DNA of 33,484 bases from Fibrobacter sp. UBA4297. GTDB lineage: Bacteria; Fibrobacterota; Fibrobacteria; Fibrobacterales; Fibrobacteraceae. The stretch spans positions 1 to 33,484 of the forward strand of contig NZ_DGUZ01000016.1 of NCBI RefSeq assembly GCF_002394865.1, written 5' to 3'. The position numbers were made by a program, and so were the translations under genes. This document shows, in pieces, positions 6,884 through 14,589 of this stretch (position 1 is the stretch's first letter; every line of letters starts with the position of its first letter). The notes below the pieces were generated by a model, which had not been told where the DNA came from, did not search any database, and saw only the letters and a program-made list of their open reading frames with translations.

Positions 6884-8458
6884 ATGGCTTATTCAAAGTT
6901 TTTTGGAATTGCCTGTGGCGTAGCGATGCTAGCAGGTTCTGTTTCTGCGGCTACACTTCCAACAGCAAAAGAAGTTCAAGCCAAGATGGGCTTGGGCTTC
7001 AATATCGGCAACTCGATGGAAGTGCCGAACAATCCGACGGCCTGGGGCAATCCGTTCCCGACTCAGGCTTTGTTGGATTCCGTGAAGGCGGCAGGCTTCA
7101 ATACGGTGCGTATTCCTTGCGCTTGGGATAGCCACACGAGCGGTGGCAAGGTCACCGAAACTTGGCTTGATTCCGTGAAGACGGTTGTCGATTACGCGAT
7201 GCGCGCGGGCCTCTACACGATTTTGAACATCCACCACGAAGGTGAAGGTGGTTGGTTCCAGAGCAACATCGGCACGAGCGTCAATAGCAACATCGACAAC
7301 AAGATGAAAACTTACTGGACGCAGATTGCGAACAAGTTTAAGGACTACAACGAACGGTTGCTTTTCGCGGGCGCAAACGAACCCGGCCCGAATGTGAATA
7401 CGTGGACATCGCAGCATGTGTCTACGCTTATGCACTACTACCAGACGTTCATTGATGCCGTGCGCGCTACGGGTGGCAACAACGAGACTCGCACCTTGAT
7501 TATCCAAGGCCTCAACACTGACATCGACAAGTCGGTCAAAAGTGCCCCGGTCAGCACTTTCCCGAAGGACAAGGTCGAAGGTCGCTTGATGTTCGAAGTG
7601 CACTACTATGATCCGTACCAGTACACGCTTATGACGAGCCAACAGGATTGGGGCGCTAGCGAACCGATTCAGCCGCAGTACTACTATGGCGATTACACCA
7701 AGGCTAGCGAACCCAAGCGCAATGCGGGTTATAACGCCTGGGCGGGCTCTGTCGATTCCAAGCTCGGGAGCATCGTGCATCCGCAGGAACAGTTCGCCAA
7801 GATGAAGACGAATTACGTGGATAAGGGCTACCCGGTCATTGTCGGTGAATTTGGTGCAAATGTCCGCTCTCCGGAATTGAGCGGTTCCGACCTGAATCTC
7901 CACAAGCAGGGCCGCGTGCAATGGCACAAGGATGTCGTTTCGGCGGCGAAGCAGTACGGGCTCACCCCGATTCTTTGGGATATGGGTAACGAAAGCAGTT
8001 CCGGCTACGACAACATGGCTTACATCCGTCGTCAATCTTCGCCGGTGGGCAAGGTCCTTGAAGTTGACGTTATCAACGCCATGCGCGGAGTGTATGGCCT
8101 CGGCAATTACGTGAACAACGGCGTCACGCACGTTGAAGACTTTATCAATGGCGGCAACGACGCGCCCGCCTCTAGTTCTAGCGTCGCAGTTTCTAGCTCC
8201 AGCGAAATTACGCAGTCTAGCAGCTCGGCTACAATTGTTTTGCCGACCGTTCTCGCGGGCGCTCAGGTGAAACTCCACCGCGATGGCAATACGCTTTATG
8301 GCTCAGCTGACATTATGCTTTTCGACATGAACGGAAACCTCGTCCGCTCCACGAATAACGTGTCCGCCGGGCAGGCCCAAATGCAACTGAACGGTCTCCG
8401 CCAAGGCAACTACATCGCTAAATGCAAAAATAGCGCCTTGCAAGTCAAGATTCGCTAA
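6884..8458 (+). CDS. Secreted GH5 cellulase (endoglucanase)
   Basis: This 524-residue glycoside hydrolase family 5 enzyme should cut internal beta-1,4 bonds in cellulose or related glucans. A signal peptide (1-22, SVSA|A) is followed by the (beta/alpha)8 domain (about 25-410). Visible active-site markers are R76 in VRIP, H117-H118 in NIHHEG, the acid/base E166 in ANEP, H240-Y241 in VHYYDP, the nucleophile E322 in GEFG, and W365. A poly-serine linker (430-448) leads to a C-terminal beta domain of about 70 residues (455-524). Its DMNGNLVRS and LNGLRQGNYIAK pattern resembles Por/T9SS-type sorting domains and the tail of the GH127 protein downstream. An AAGGAG ribosome-binding site (6873-6878) supports the ATG. 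It is monocistronic, with a terminator just downstream. Confidence 0.92.
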   Translation: MAYSKFFGIACGVAMLAGSVSAATLPTAKEVQAKMGLGFNIGNSMEVPNNPTAWGNPFPTQALLDSVKAAGFNTVRIPCAWDSHTSGGKVTETWLDSVKTVVDYAMRAGLYTILNIHHEGEGGWFQSNIGTSVNSNIDNKMKTYWTQIANKFKDYNERLLFAGANEPGPNVNTWTSQHVSTLMHYYQTFIDAVRATGGNNETRTLIIQGLNTDIDKSVKSAPVSTFPKDKVEGRLMFEVHYYDPYQYTLMTSQQDWGASEPIQPQYYYGDYTKASEPKRNAGYNAWAGSVDSKLGSIVHPQEQFAKMKTNYVDKGYPVIVGEFGANVRSPELSGSDLNLHKQGRVQWHKDVVSAAKQYGLTPILWDMGNESSSGYDNMAYIRRQSSPVGKVLEVDVINAMRGVYGLGNYVNNGVTHVEDFINGGNDAPASSSSVAVSSSSEITQSSSSATIVLPTVLAGAQVKLHRDGNTLYGSADIMLFDMNGNLVRSTNNVSAGQAQMQLNGLRQGNYIAKCKNSALQVKIR

Positions 8459-8500
8459 AACGCCTTGCTTGCACGGTTTCGGCGACGCCTCGTGCTTTTC

Positions 8501-8536
8501 AAAGGACGGTTTCTCAACCGCCCTTTTTGTTTTTTA
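8501..8536 (+). terminator. Terminator of the cellulase gene
   Basis: AAAGGACGGTT (8501-8511) pairs with AACCGCCCTTT (8516-8526) with one A-C mismatch around a TCTC loop, followed by TTGTTTTTT. This is a strong hairpin plus T-rich tail 43 bp after the stop codon. Confidence 0.85.
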
Positions 8537-8565
8537 GGGTGCTTTTTTCGCCGCAGAGCGGCCCC

Positions 8566-8594
8566 TTTACCGCGTGCTATGAATAGTGTATATT
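8566..8594 (+). promoter_or_regulatory. Predicted sigma-70-type promoter of the candidate ncRNA
   Basis: TTTACC (8566-8571) and TATATT (8589-8594) are separated by 17 bp and would start transcription near 8601, where a paired structural element begins. No gene starts until 8891, and a terminator-like hairpin intervenes, so this promoter appears to drive a non-coding transcript. Confidence 0.5.
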
Positions 8595-8600
8595 AATTCG

Positions 8601-8830
8601 CGGACCAGATCATCCCGCTGACAGAGGCGTACGCATCCACGGGCGGGTTCATCCCTTCTCGCAGTTGTAGGTCCGGTATTGACGGAAGCGGTGGCTTGAC
8701 CACCCCTGCCTTGGAAAACCCATGCGGAATACACTGCGATACATATCCCGTCTGCGGCAGCGGATGGCTTTAAACAAATCTCTCAAATTTTAACCGCCGT
8801 GTGGCGGGGTTAAAGACTGTTGCTTTTTTT
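8601..8830 (+). ncRNA. Candidate structured non-coding RNA (possibly 6S RNA)
   Basis: This stretch has no convincing ORF but has a promoter and a terminator of its own. CATCCCGCTG (8611-8620) pairs with CAGCGGATG (8758-8766) with one bulged C, closing a domain of about 155 nt; CAGA/TCTG (8622-8625 with 8751-8754) extends it inward. GGTGG/CCACC (8690-8694 with 8700-8704) forms an internal hairpin. CGGACC (8601-8606) is also exactly complementary to GGTCCG (8670-8675), giving a competing fold. A 3' hairpin (8789-8814) with TTTTTTTT at 8823-8830 follows. Size, closed-stem topology and the TGCGGCAGCGGATGG 3' segment recall 6S RNA, which binds RNA polymerase. I could not fit tmRNA, SRP RNA, RNase P or a riboswitch I know. 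The RNA call is moderate; the 6S identity is weak. Confidence 0.45.
8789..8830 (+). terminator. Hairpin terminator after candidate ncRNA
   Basis: TTTAACC (8789-8795) pairs with GGTTAAA (8808-8814), with GCC/GGC continuing the stem around a GTGT loop and a two-G bulge. A run of eight T (8823-8830) follows after 8 nt, a longer gap than usual. Confidence 0.55.
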
Positions 8831-8890
8831 TCTCATTCTTATCCCCCTCATACGCATATCTAGCCGCCCAAAAGCGGCAAAGGAACTTTT

Positions 8891-9943
8891 ATGAATAAAA
8901 CGCAATATGCAGAAATGCTTAAGGATATCAGCGAAACTCACAAGAACGGAGGTGACGTTTCCGCTTGTATCGCGAAGTACAATGAACGCTATAAATACGT
9001 GTACGTTTATAACGACAATATTTTTAAGATTCTTTTCGGAAATCCTGAAAACGAGTCGATTACGGTAGATTTTCTCAATGCAGTGCTGAAGCTTGATGGC
9101 GGTGATTGCATTGAACGAGTCTCTTTCGTGAACCCTGCTCTCCCGGAAGCGATTGGCAAGAGCATCACCTCTGATGTCGTGGCGCTCGACCAGCGTCAGG
9201 AACGCATCGTGCTCGAAGTTCAGCATGTTGAACATGACTCCTTCAATAGCCGATTGGTTCTTTATGCTGCAAAACATACAATTGCAAGTCGTGTTAAAGG
9301 AGATGACTACAAGCTCCGCAACCTGAATCTCATCAGCCTTCAGATGTTTGACGGTTTCCCTGAGTCCCGCAATTACAGGCATTGTATTCGGCTCAAGAAT
9401 CAGGATAATGAAGTTTTTTATGAAAAGGAAACGATAACGCTTGTCGAAATCCCTAAATTCATCAAGCGCAAATATGAAAAGGATTCCAGCAGGCTTGCGC
9501 TGTGGCTGCGCGTGTTTGATGGCTTGAACCGCGAATGTCCTGTTGATGTTCCGAAAGGCTCGCAATATGCCCTCTTGCAGGAAAAAGCCAAATTGTGTAT
9601 TTTTACAAAGGACTTCCTTGTAAGCGAGGCTATGAAAATGAGCGACCACAATTATGAACTCTATGTTGAAAAACTAAATGCCCGGGCCGAGGGGCTTGCA
9701 GAAGGCCGCAATGAAGGTCGTGCTGAAGGTCGTGCTGAAGGTCGCGCAGAAGGTCGAGTTGAGGGACGAGCTGAAGGTCGCGTTCAAGGCCGCGTTGAAG
9801 GCCGCAACGATGAACGTACGGCTGTTGCTCTTGACATGCTTGCCGATAACGAACCGATTGAAAAAATCGTCAAGTACTCGCACTTGCCTGAAAGTAAAAT
9901 TTTGGAACTTAGGGATTCCAGGGCGACATACACCAGCAAGTAA
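8891..9943 (+). CDS. Rpn-like PD-(D/E)XK nuclease/putative transposase
   Basis: This is a full-length 350-residue member of the same family as the window's first gene. The nuclease core includes NDNIFKILFG (41-50), the catalytic D95 (SDVV) and the E109-V-Q111 motif preceded by hydrophobic residues. The middle part contains the family's ETITLVEIPKF stretch. Residues about 266-308 are an AEGR-type repeat encoded by a 12-bp minisatellite, probably a long charged helix or coiled coil. The C-terminus EPIEKIVKYSHLPESKILEL matches the tail of the gene at the window start. An AAAGGA ribosome-binding site precedes the ATG. Rpn proteins are reported to promote RecA-independent recombination; host function here is unknown. 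No terminal inverted repeats or target duplications are visible, so it is not clearly a mobile element. Confidence 0.83.
   Translation: MNKTQYAEMLKDISETHKNGGDVSACIAKYNERYKYVYVYNDNIFKILFGNPENESITVDFLNAVLKLDGGDCIERVSFVNPALPEAIGKSITSDVVALDQRQERIVLEVQHVEHDSFNSRLVLYAAKHTIASRVKGDDYKLRNLNLISLQMFDGFPESRNYRHCIRLKNQDNEVFYEKETITLVEIPKFIKRKYEKDSSRLALWLRVFDGLNRECPVDVPKGSQYALLQEKAKLCIFTKDFLVSEAMKMSDHNYELYVEKLNARAEGLAEGRNEGRAEGRAEGRAEGRVEGRAEGRVQGRVEGRNDERTAVALDMLADNEPIEKIVKYSHLPESKILELRDSRATYTSK
9686..9806 (+). repeat. 12-bp minisatellite encoding AEGR repeats
   Basis: Roughly ten tandem copies of a 12-bp unit, of the form GCTGAAGGTCGT with third-position changes, encode AEGR, VEGR, NEGR and VQGR tetrapeptides inside the nuclease gene. 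Each change in copy number keeps the reading frame, so length variation would alter the protein without breaking it. Confidence 0.85.
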
Positions 9944-9961
9944 CATTGTTGCGCTTTTTTT

Positions 9962-9991
9962 AAAAGGGGACGGTGTTAAAACCGTCCTTTT
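9962..9991 (+). terminator. Terminator after the nuclease gene
   Basis: GGACGGT (9968-9974) pairs with ACCGTCC (9981-9987), flanked by AAAA and TTTT that extend the stem across a two-G bulge (9966-9967). The T tail is short. Confidence 0.65.
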
Positions 9992-10091
9992 CACATTATA
10001 CAGTTTGTATAATATAGACTTTACGTCTCCTAAAAAATCGAAAATATTGCTTTCTCGTCAGCAAAATAAAATTTCCCGTATAATACAAATG

Positions 10092-10120
10092 TTGACTTTT
10101 GTATTGTAAAAATTTATTTT
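10092..10120 (+). promoter_or_regulatory. Predicted promoter giving a leaderless mRNA
   Basis: TTGACT (10092-10097) and TATTTT (10115-10120) are 17 bp apart. The predicted transcription start falls at about 10127, right at the ATG of the TIGR02147 gene (10128). No Shine-Dalgarno is present, which fits a leaderless or near-leaderless message. Confidence 0.4.
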
Positions 10121-10127
10121 AAAAACC

Positions 10128-10964
10128 ATGAAGTCTATTTTCGAATACCGCGATTATCACCTCTATTTGCAGGATTATTACGACGAACGTAAACGTCTTG
10201 GAGCTTTCTCGTGGCGTGAATTTTGTCGGAATGCGGGTTTTTCTTCGCCGAATTTTTTAAAGCTTGTTAGCATGGGTCAAAGCAAGCTCAGTAAAATTAA
10301 GGCCTGCCAGGTGGCGAAATCGATGGGACTCGTCGATTACGAAGAACAGTATTTTTACCAGCTTGTTGCCTATGGTAACGCGGATAACAACGAAACTCAA
10401 AGAGCCGCGTTTCTCGAAATGGAACGTATTGCCTTGGAGCATCAGGTTCGCGTTGTCGACAAAGAGGCTCTTCAATATTATGAATCTTGGAAGTATCCGG
10501 TTATTCGCGAACTCGCTCCGCTCATGCCTGGGGCAACGCCGCGCGACCTTGCCGAAGAATGCAAGGAATACGTATCTGCCGAAGAAATTAGTGATGTTCT
10601 GGATTTCCTTGTCAAAGCTGGATTTTTGAAAAAAGAGGGCAATGGCGTTTATACCCAGACCGCCCAGACCATTATTGGTTCCAAGGAGGCGCTCCCTATC
10701 GCCATTCGCGCGATGCACAAAGAAATGGCCATTATGGCTGCCCGCGCCGTGGACCGCTATTCAGCAAATGAACGCTTCTTTAATGGTGTTACGCTTAGCG
10801 TGAATCAGGATGCGTACAACAGAATTATCGAAGAAATCAAGGCTTGTTGCAAAAAGGTTGTCGCTATTGCCAACGAGAACAGTAACTTTGATCAGGTTTG
10901 CCGAATCAACTTTCAATTTTTCCCACTCACGGATAAAATAACGGGGAAGAAATATGTTAAATAA
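10128..10964 (+). CDS. TIGR02147 (DUF4423) family protein, putative DNA-binding regulator (paralogue)
   Basis: This 278-residue protein is a close paralogue of the one at 5356-6189. It shares MKSIFEYxDYxLYLQDY, the SSPNFLKLV and QVAKSMGLVDYEEQYF helix-turn-helix-like region (about 38-75), YYESWKYPVIRELAPLMPGA, and the C-terminal VCRINFQFFPLTDKI. The segments that differ most are the helix-turn-helix turn (SMGQSKLSKIKAC versus RDGAWNLSKVKSG) and the C-terminal third, as expected if the two bind different DNA or ligands; this is inference. It overlaps the following lipoprotein gene by 11 nt. A predicted promoter starts transcription at or next to the ATG. Cytoplasmic; no signal peptide. Confidence 0.82.
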   Translation: MKSIFEYRDYHLYLQDYYDERKRLGAFSWREFCRNAGFSSPNFLKLVSMGQSKLSKIKACQVAKSMGLVDYEEQYFYQLVAYGNADNNETQRAAFLEMERIALEHQVRVVDKEALQYYESWKYPVIRELAPLMPGATPRDLAEECKEYVSAEEISDVLDFLVKAGFLKKEGNGVYTQTAQTIIGSKEALPIAIRAMHKEMAIMAARAVDRYSANERFFNGVTLSVNQDAYNRIIEEIKACCKKVVAIANENSNFDQVCRINFQFFPLTDKITGKKYVK

Positions 10965-11628
10965 ATTTATCTACTTGGTTGGAATCCTTTTGCCGTTTGC
11001 TATAGTCGCATGTTCCAGTGGTACGGTTGATCCGAATGCGAATCCTTTAGCGTATGCCGACGGAAGCAGTTCTTCAATTTCCTCTAGTAGTGAGGACCAT
11101 TCGGATGATAATATCTATATCAATAATCCCGCAAATGATGGCGTCTTTGTCATCAAGCAAGGCTATCAGGTTTTAGAACAAGGAAAACTTTACTCGGTCA
11201 CGTTTGAAAAAGAAGCGACGACCAGGTATGTGATTGTTGATGTGACTGTGGGGGGTGCAGTCCCCACAGAAGGATCGATTGCGGTGTACTCCGAAGAAAA
11301 AGGCGCCTCCGCTTCTTGTAAAATTGACGAAAAAAATTATTCCTCCCAGTTTAAGATTGGGCAAAACAATCGTGTGGAAAGAAGTATAAAACTTGAAAAA
11401 TTTGGCAGCGGTTGCGATGAACTCTTTGAACAGTTCAAAAAGCTTTGCTTGCTCCAGAATGTAAATGATGAACTCAGTGGCGCCTGCGACGACAACGGTA
11501 CTCTCGAAGCCTATTGTGCCTACGTAGACGAAACTGCCGTATTCGACACCCTCTTGGATAATTTTACTACCGAATCTAAGGCCAACTGCGGCGATAACAG
11601 CGTTCATATCGATTCTTTTGGGATTTAG
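10954..11628 (+). CDS. Six-cysteine lipoprotein coupled to TIGR02147 gene (copy 2)
   Basis: This 224-residue lipoprotein has the lipobox IVAC (Cys20), then VDPNANPLAYADGSSSS and a second serine cluster. The mature domain carries cysteines at 122, 154, 165, 178, 188 and 212, with exactly the 32-11-13-10-24 spacing of the copy at 6182-6775. Conserved blocks include YSSQFKIGQNNRVER, DELFEQFKKLC and ETAVFDTLL. It is about 27 residues longer, mainly between the serine linker and the first Cys. A GGGGAAG ribosome-binding site lies within the end of the upstream gene. Function unknown; lipid-anchored in the envelope, probably disulfide-bonded. Confidence 0.75.
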   Translation: MLNKFIYLVGILLPFAIVACSSGTVDPNANPLAYADGSSSSISSSSEDHSDDNIYINNPANDGVFVIKQGYQVLEQGKLYSVTFEKEATTRYVIVDVTVGGAVPTEGSIAVYSEEKGASASCKIDEKNYSSQFKIGQNNRVERSIKLEKFGSGCDELFEQFKKLCLLQNVNDELSGACDDNGTLEAYCAYVDETAVFDTLLDNFTTESKANCGDNSVHIDSFGI

Positions 11629-11713
11629 CTTTTTGTCAAATCAGCAAAACTAATTGCCCAAACCCCATTCCTGACGCCGCGTTCTCAATCTATTTTCTAG
11701 AGTGTAGGGCTTT

Positions 11714-11834
11714 TCTCGCTATAAAACCTTGCATGTCATTCCTCTTCGAGGCATGACTGCTGCGGTTTTCTAATGAGAATGTAAACACTCTCGCTATAAA
11801 ACCTTACATGTCATTCCCGCCACCGAGCGGGAAT
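11714..11834. repeat. 29-bp direct repeat with embedded GTCATTCC palindromes
   Basis: A 29-bp sequence beginning TCTCGCTATAAAACCTT occurs at 11714-11742 and again at 11789-11817 with a single G/A difference. Each copy runs into a palindrome. GTCAT-CCTC / GAGG-ATGAC (11735-11739 and 11741-11744 with 11748-11751 and 11753-11757) follows the first, and ATTCCCGC/GCGGGAAT (11813-11820 with 11827-11834) follows the second. Together with the elements at 3718 and 28935 this looks like a dispersed REP-like family. Confidence 0.7.
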
Positions 11835-11863
11835 CTCCTTGGGCTAGAAAAAAGGTGGAAACA

Positions 11864-14557
11864 ATGAAGTTAGGATGGCTTGGTAAACATTTTCGCACGG
11901 CGCTCGCTTTGACGGGGCTTGCGTGCGGTTTCAGTTTTTCGCAGGATGCACTTTACCCCGACATGTTCGCGTTGTCGGATGTGCAGCTTTTGGACGGCGT
12001 CTTGAAGGAACGTCAGGATTTGAACGTCGAAACGCTCCTCAGCTACGATGTGGACCGTTTGCTCGCGCCTTTTTACGAAGAAGCGGGAATGCGCCCCAAG
12101 GCGAGCAAGTTCCCGAACTGGGCGGGCCTCGACGGCCACGTGCTTGGGCATTATCTGAGTGCCTTGGCCATGCATTACGCCGATAACGACGATGTTCAGG
12201 TCAAGGAACGCCTCGAATACATTTTGAAAGAACTCAAGACAATCCAGGACCAGAATTCCAAGGACAACAATTTCAAGGGCTATATCAGTGGTGTCCCCAA
12301 CGGCAAAAAGATGTGGCTCAGTATGAAGAGTGGCAATGCAGGTGCGCAAAACGGTTATTGGGTGCCGTGGTACAATATCCACAAGCTCTATGCGGGCCTC
12401 CGCGATGCTTACGTTTATGCGGGCTACGAGCAAGCAAAGACGATGTTCCTTGCGCTTTGCGACTGGGGCATTACGATTACGGACGGTCTCAACGATTCCA
12501 AGATGCAGCAGATGCTCGGTACGGAACACGGCGGCATGCCCGAAGTCTATGCGGACGCTTACTACCTCACGAAAAACGAGAAGTACCTGAATGCCGCGAA
12601 AAAATGGTCGCACCAGTGGCTGTTAAATCCGATGTCGCAAGGCAACGACAACTTGACGAATGTCCATGCGAATACGCAGGTGCCGAAGGTTGTGGGTTTT
12701 GCACGAATTGCAGAACTCTCGGGCGACGAAAAATACAAGAAGGGCTCCGATTTCTTCTGGCAGACGGTCGTGAACAAACGCAGTATCGCCATTGGCGGCA
12801 ACAGCATTTCGGAACATTTCCCGGCGCTCAACAATCACAAAAAATTCATCGAAGAACGTGAAGGACCAGAATCTTGTAATACGTACAACATGTTAAAGCT
12901 CACGGAACGTCTGTTCAACATCAAGCACGATGCGCATTACACCGACTTCTACGAACGCGCCCTTTTCAACCATATCCTTTCAACCATCCACCCAACGCAT
13001 GGCGGCTATGTCTACTTCACTCCGGCTCGTCCGCGCCATTACCGCGTGTATTCCAAGGTCAATGCGGGTATGTGGTGCTGCGTGGGTTCGGGCATGGAAA
13101 ATCCGGCCAAGTACAATCAGTTTATTTATACGAAAGACAAGGACGCTCTCTACGTGAACCTCTTTGCCGCTTCCATCTTGAATTGGAAAGACAAGAGCGT
13201 AAAAATCAAGCAGGAAACCGCCTTCCCGAAGGGTGAATCTTCCAAGTTCACGATTACGGGTAGCGGTGAATTCGACATGCAGATTCGCCATCCGTACTGG
13301 GTCAAGGAAGGTGAGTTCAAGGTCATCGTCAATGGCGATACTGTCGTGAAAAAATCGACGCCGTCGAGCTACGTTTCGGCAGGGAAGTCCTGGAAGTCGG
13401 GCGATGTCGTTGAAGTACTTTACCCGATGTACACGCATGTCGAAGATTTGCCGGGCGTGACCGATTACGTGGCGCTTTTGCATGGACCGATTGTGCTATC
13501 TGCAAAGACGGGGACGGCGAACTTGAACGGCCTTGTTGCTGATGATGGTCGCTGGAGCCACATTGCATCTGGTGCGCTGGAATCGCTGGACCAGGCGCCG
13601 ATGCTTGCTAGCAAAAAAGAGGATATCCCGTCGAAAGTGGAACCCGTGAAAGGCGAACCGCTCCACTTCAAGGCGCCTTATCTTTTTGCGAAGCAAAAGG
13701 ACGCGAGCTTGCTTTTGCAGCCGTTCTACGAAGTGCATGACGCCCGTTACATGATGTACTGGATGGTGCTCACGGACCCCTCGATTCTTGATCGCTTGGA
13801 AAAAGAACAAAAAGAGGCCTTGGCGCTTGATGAAAAGACTGTCGATAAGGTCGCTCCGGGCGAGCAGCAGCCAGAAGTCGATCACAAAATGAAAATCGAA
13901 AATTCCACTTCCGGCACGCACCAAGGTGAATTCTACCGCGATGCTGGCAAGTGTTCTGGCGGCGATGGCGGCCTCATCAGCTACGAATTCGAAACGAACA
14001 GCGAAGATTCTCTCAGTCTCATGGTACGTTATTGGGGCAACGAAGGCTGCACCCGCACATTCGACATCACGATTGACGATGAAAAGCTCACAACCGAAAC
14101 CATATCGAATCGCTGGAAAAAGGATGAATTCGTAAACGTCACGTACCCGATTCCGGACAAAATGGTAAAAGGCAAGAAAATTGTTCGAATCTCGTTTACG
14201 GCAAGTTCCGGAATGGTGGGCGGCATCTATAGCGTGCGCCTGCTGCGCAACAAGCCAAAGCCCGTCGTAGAAGATCCGCCGATAAGCATCAAGTCGGTCG
14301 CTGCCGCAAAACAAGGCCTCCGCGTGCGTGCTGACCGACAAACTCTCCAAATCGCATCTCCGAGCGTTCTTGCCCGCACGATGAACGTGAAAATTTATTC
14401 CATGGATGGGCGCCTGAAACTCTCGCAGATGCTCCCTGCCGGCGCAAGCGAGTTTAACGTCGATATTGCAGGCCTCAAAAACGGCAATTACATTGTTCGC
14501 CTTTTCCAAGATGGTCTCGTTCGCGGCTACACGCTATTCAACAAAAACGGTCTCTAA
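11864..14557 (+). CDS. Secreted GH127-type beta-L-arabinofuranosidase (DUF1680)
   Basis: This 897-residue enzyme has the DUF1680 fold of GH127 (related to GH146) and should release beta-L-arabinofuranose from plant glycans. The start is ATG 11864, preceded by AAAGGTGG; a GTG three codons upstream is in frame but overlaps that site. A signal peptide ends near residue 27. The (alpha/alpha)6 domain shows the Zn/Cys active site: E336-x-C338 (PESCNTYN) and C405-C406 (MWCCVGSG), corresponding to the Glu/Cys zinc ligands and the cysteine nucleophile of characterised GH127, with E317 a candidate acid/base. A beta-rich domain follows at about 690-810 (DUF6805-like), then a C-terminal Por-type segment (MNVKIYSMDGRLKLSQ and LKNGNYIVRLF) like the cellulase tail. 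Substrate specificity within DUF1680 families cannot be settled by eye. Confidence 0.86.
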   Translation: MKLGWLGKHFRTALALTGLACGFSFSQDALYPDMFALSDVQLLDGVLKERQDLNVETLLSYDVDRLLAPFYEEAGMRPKASKFPNWAGLDGHVLGHYLSALAMHYADNDDVQVKERLEYILKELKTIQDQNSKDNNFKGYISGVPNGKKMWLSMKSGNAGAQNGYWVPWYNIHKLYAGLRDAYVYAGYEQAKTMFLALCDWGITITDGLNDSKMQQMLGTEHGGMPEVYADAYYLTKNEKYLNAAKKWSHQWLLNPMSQGNDNLTNVHANTQVPKVVGFARIAELSGDEKYKKGSDFFWQTVVNKRSIAIGGNSISEHFPALNNHKKFIEEREGPESCNTYNMLKLTERLFNIKHDAHYTDFYERALFNHILSTIHPTHGGYVYFTPARPRHYRVYSKVNAGMWCCVGSGMENPAKYNQFIYTKDKDALYVNLFAASILNWKDKSVKIKQETAFPKGESSKFTITGSGEFDMQIRHPYWVKEGEFKVIVNGDTVVKKSTPSSYVSAGKSWKSGDVVEVLYPMYTHVEDLPGVTDYVALLHGPIVLSAKTGTANLNGLVADDGRWSHIASGALESLDQAPMLASKKEDIPSKVEPVKGEPLHFKAPYLFAKQKDASLLLQPFYEVHDARYMMYWMVLTDPSILDRLEKEQKEALALDEKTVDKVAPGEQQPEVDHKMKIENSTSGTHQGEFYRDAGKCSGGDGGLISYEFETNSEDSLSLMVRYWGNEGCTRTFDITIDDEKLTTETISNRWKKDEFVNVTYPIPDKMVKGKKIVRISFTASSGMVGGIYSVRLLRNKPKPVVEDPPISIKSVAAAKQGLRVRADRQTLQIASPSVLARTMNVKIYSMDGRLKLSQMLPAGASEFNVDIAGLKNGNYIVRLFQDGLVRGYTLFNKNGL

Positions 14558-14589
14558 AAGTTCCTTTTACACTATACTCCTAATCCAAG

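Noticed and set aside
6929..8278. 449-codon minus-strand frame opposite the cellulase
   Set aside because: Antisense to a clear GH5 enzyme; Arg/His/Val-rich composition typical of a shadow frame.
8601..8675. Possible tRNA (75 nt with CGGACC/GGTCCG ends)
   Set aside because: No D-arm or T-arm consensus and no anticodon stem in the right place; the pairing is better read as part of a larger RNA.
9686..9806. Repeat array as a possible CRISPR
   Set aside because: Units are 12 bp, contiguous and in frame within a gene, with no spacers.
8891..9943. Complete insertion sequence around the Rpn-like gene
   Set aside because: No terminal inverted repeats or target-site duplications could be seen at its borders.
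9678..10109. 143-codon plus-strand frame over the minisatellite
   Set aside because: Alternate-frame reading of the 12-bp repeat that runs past a terminator; not coding.
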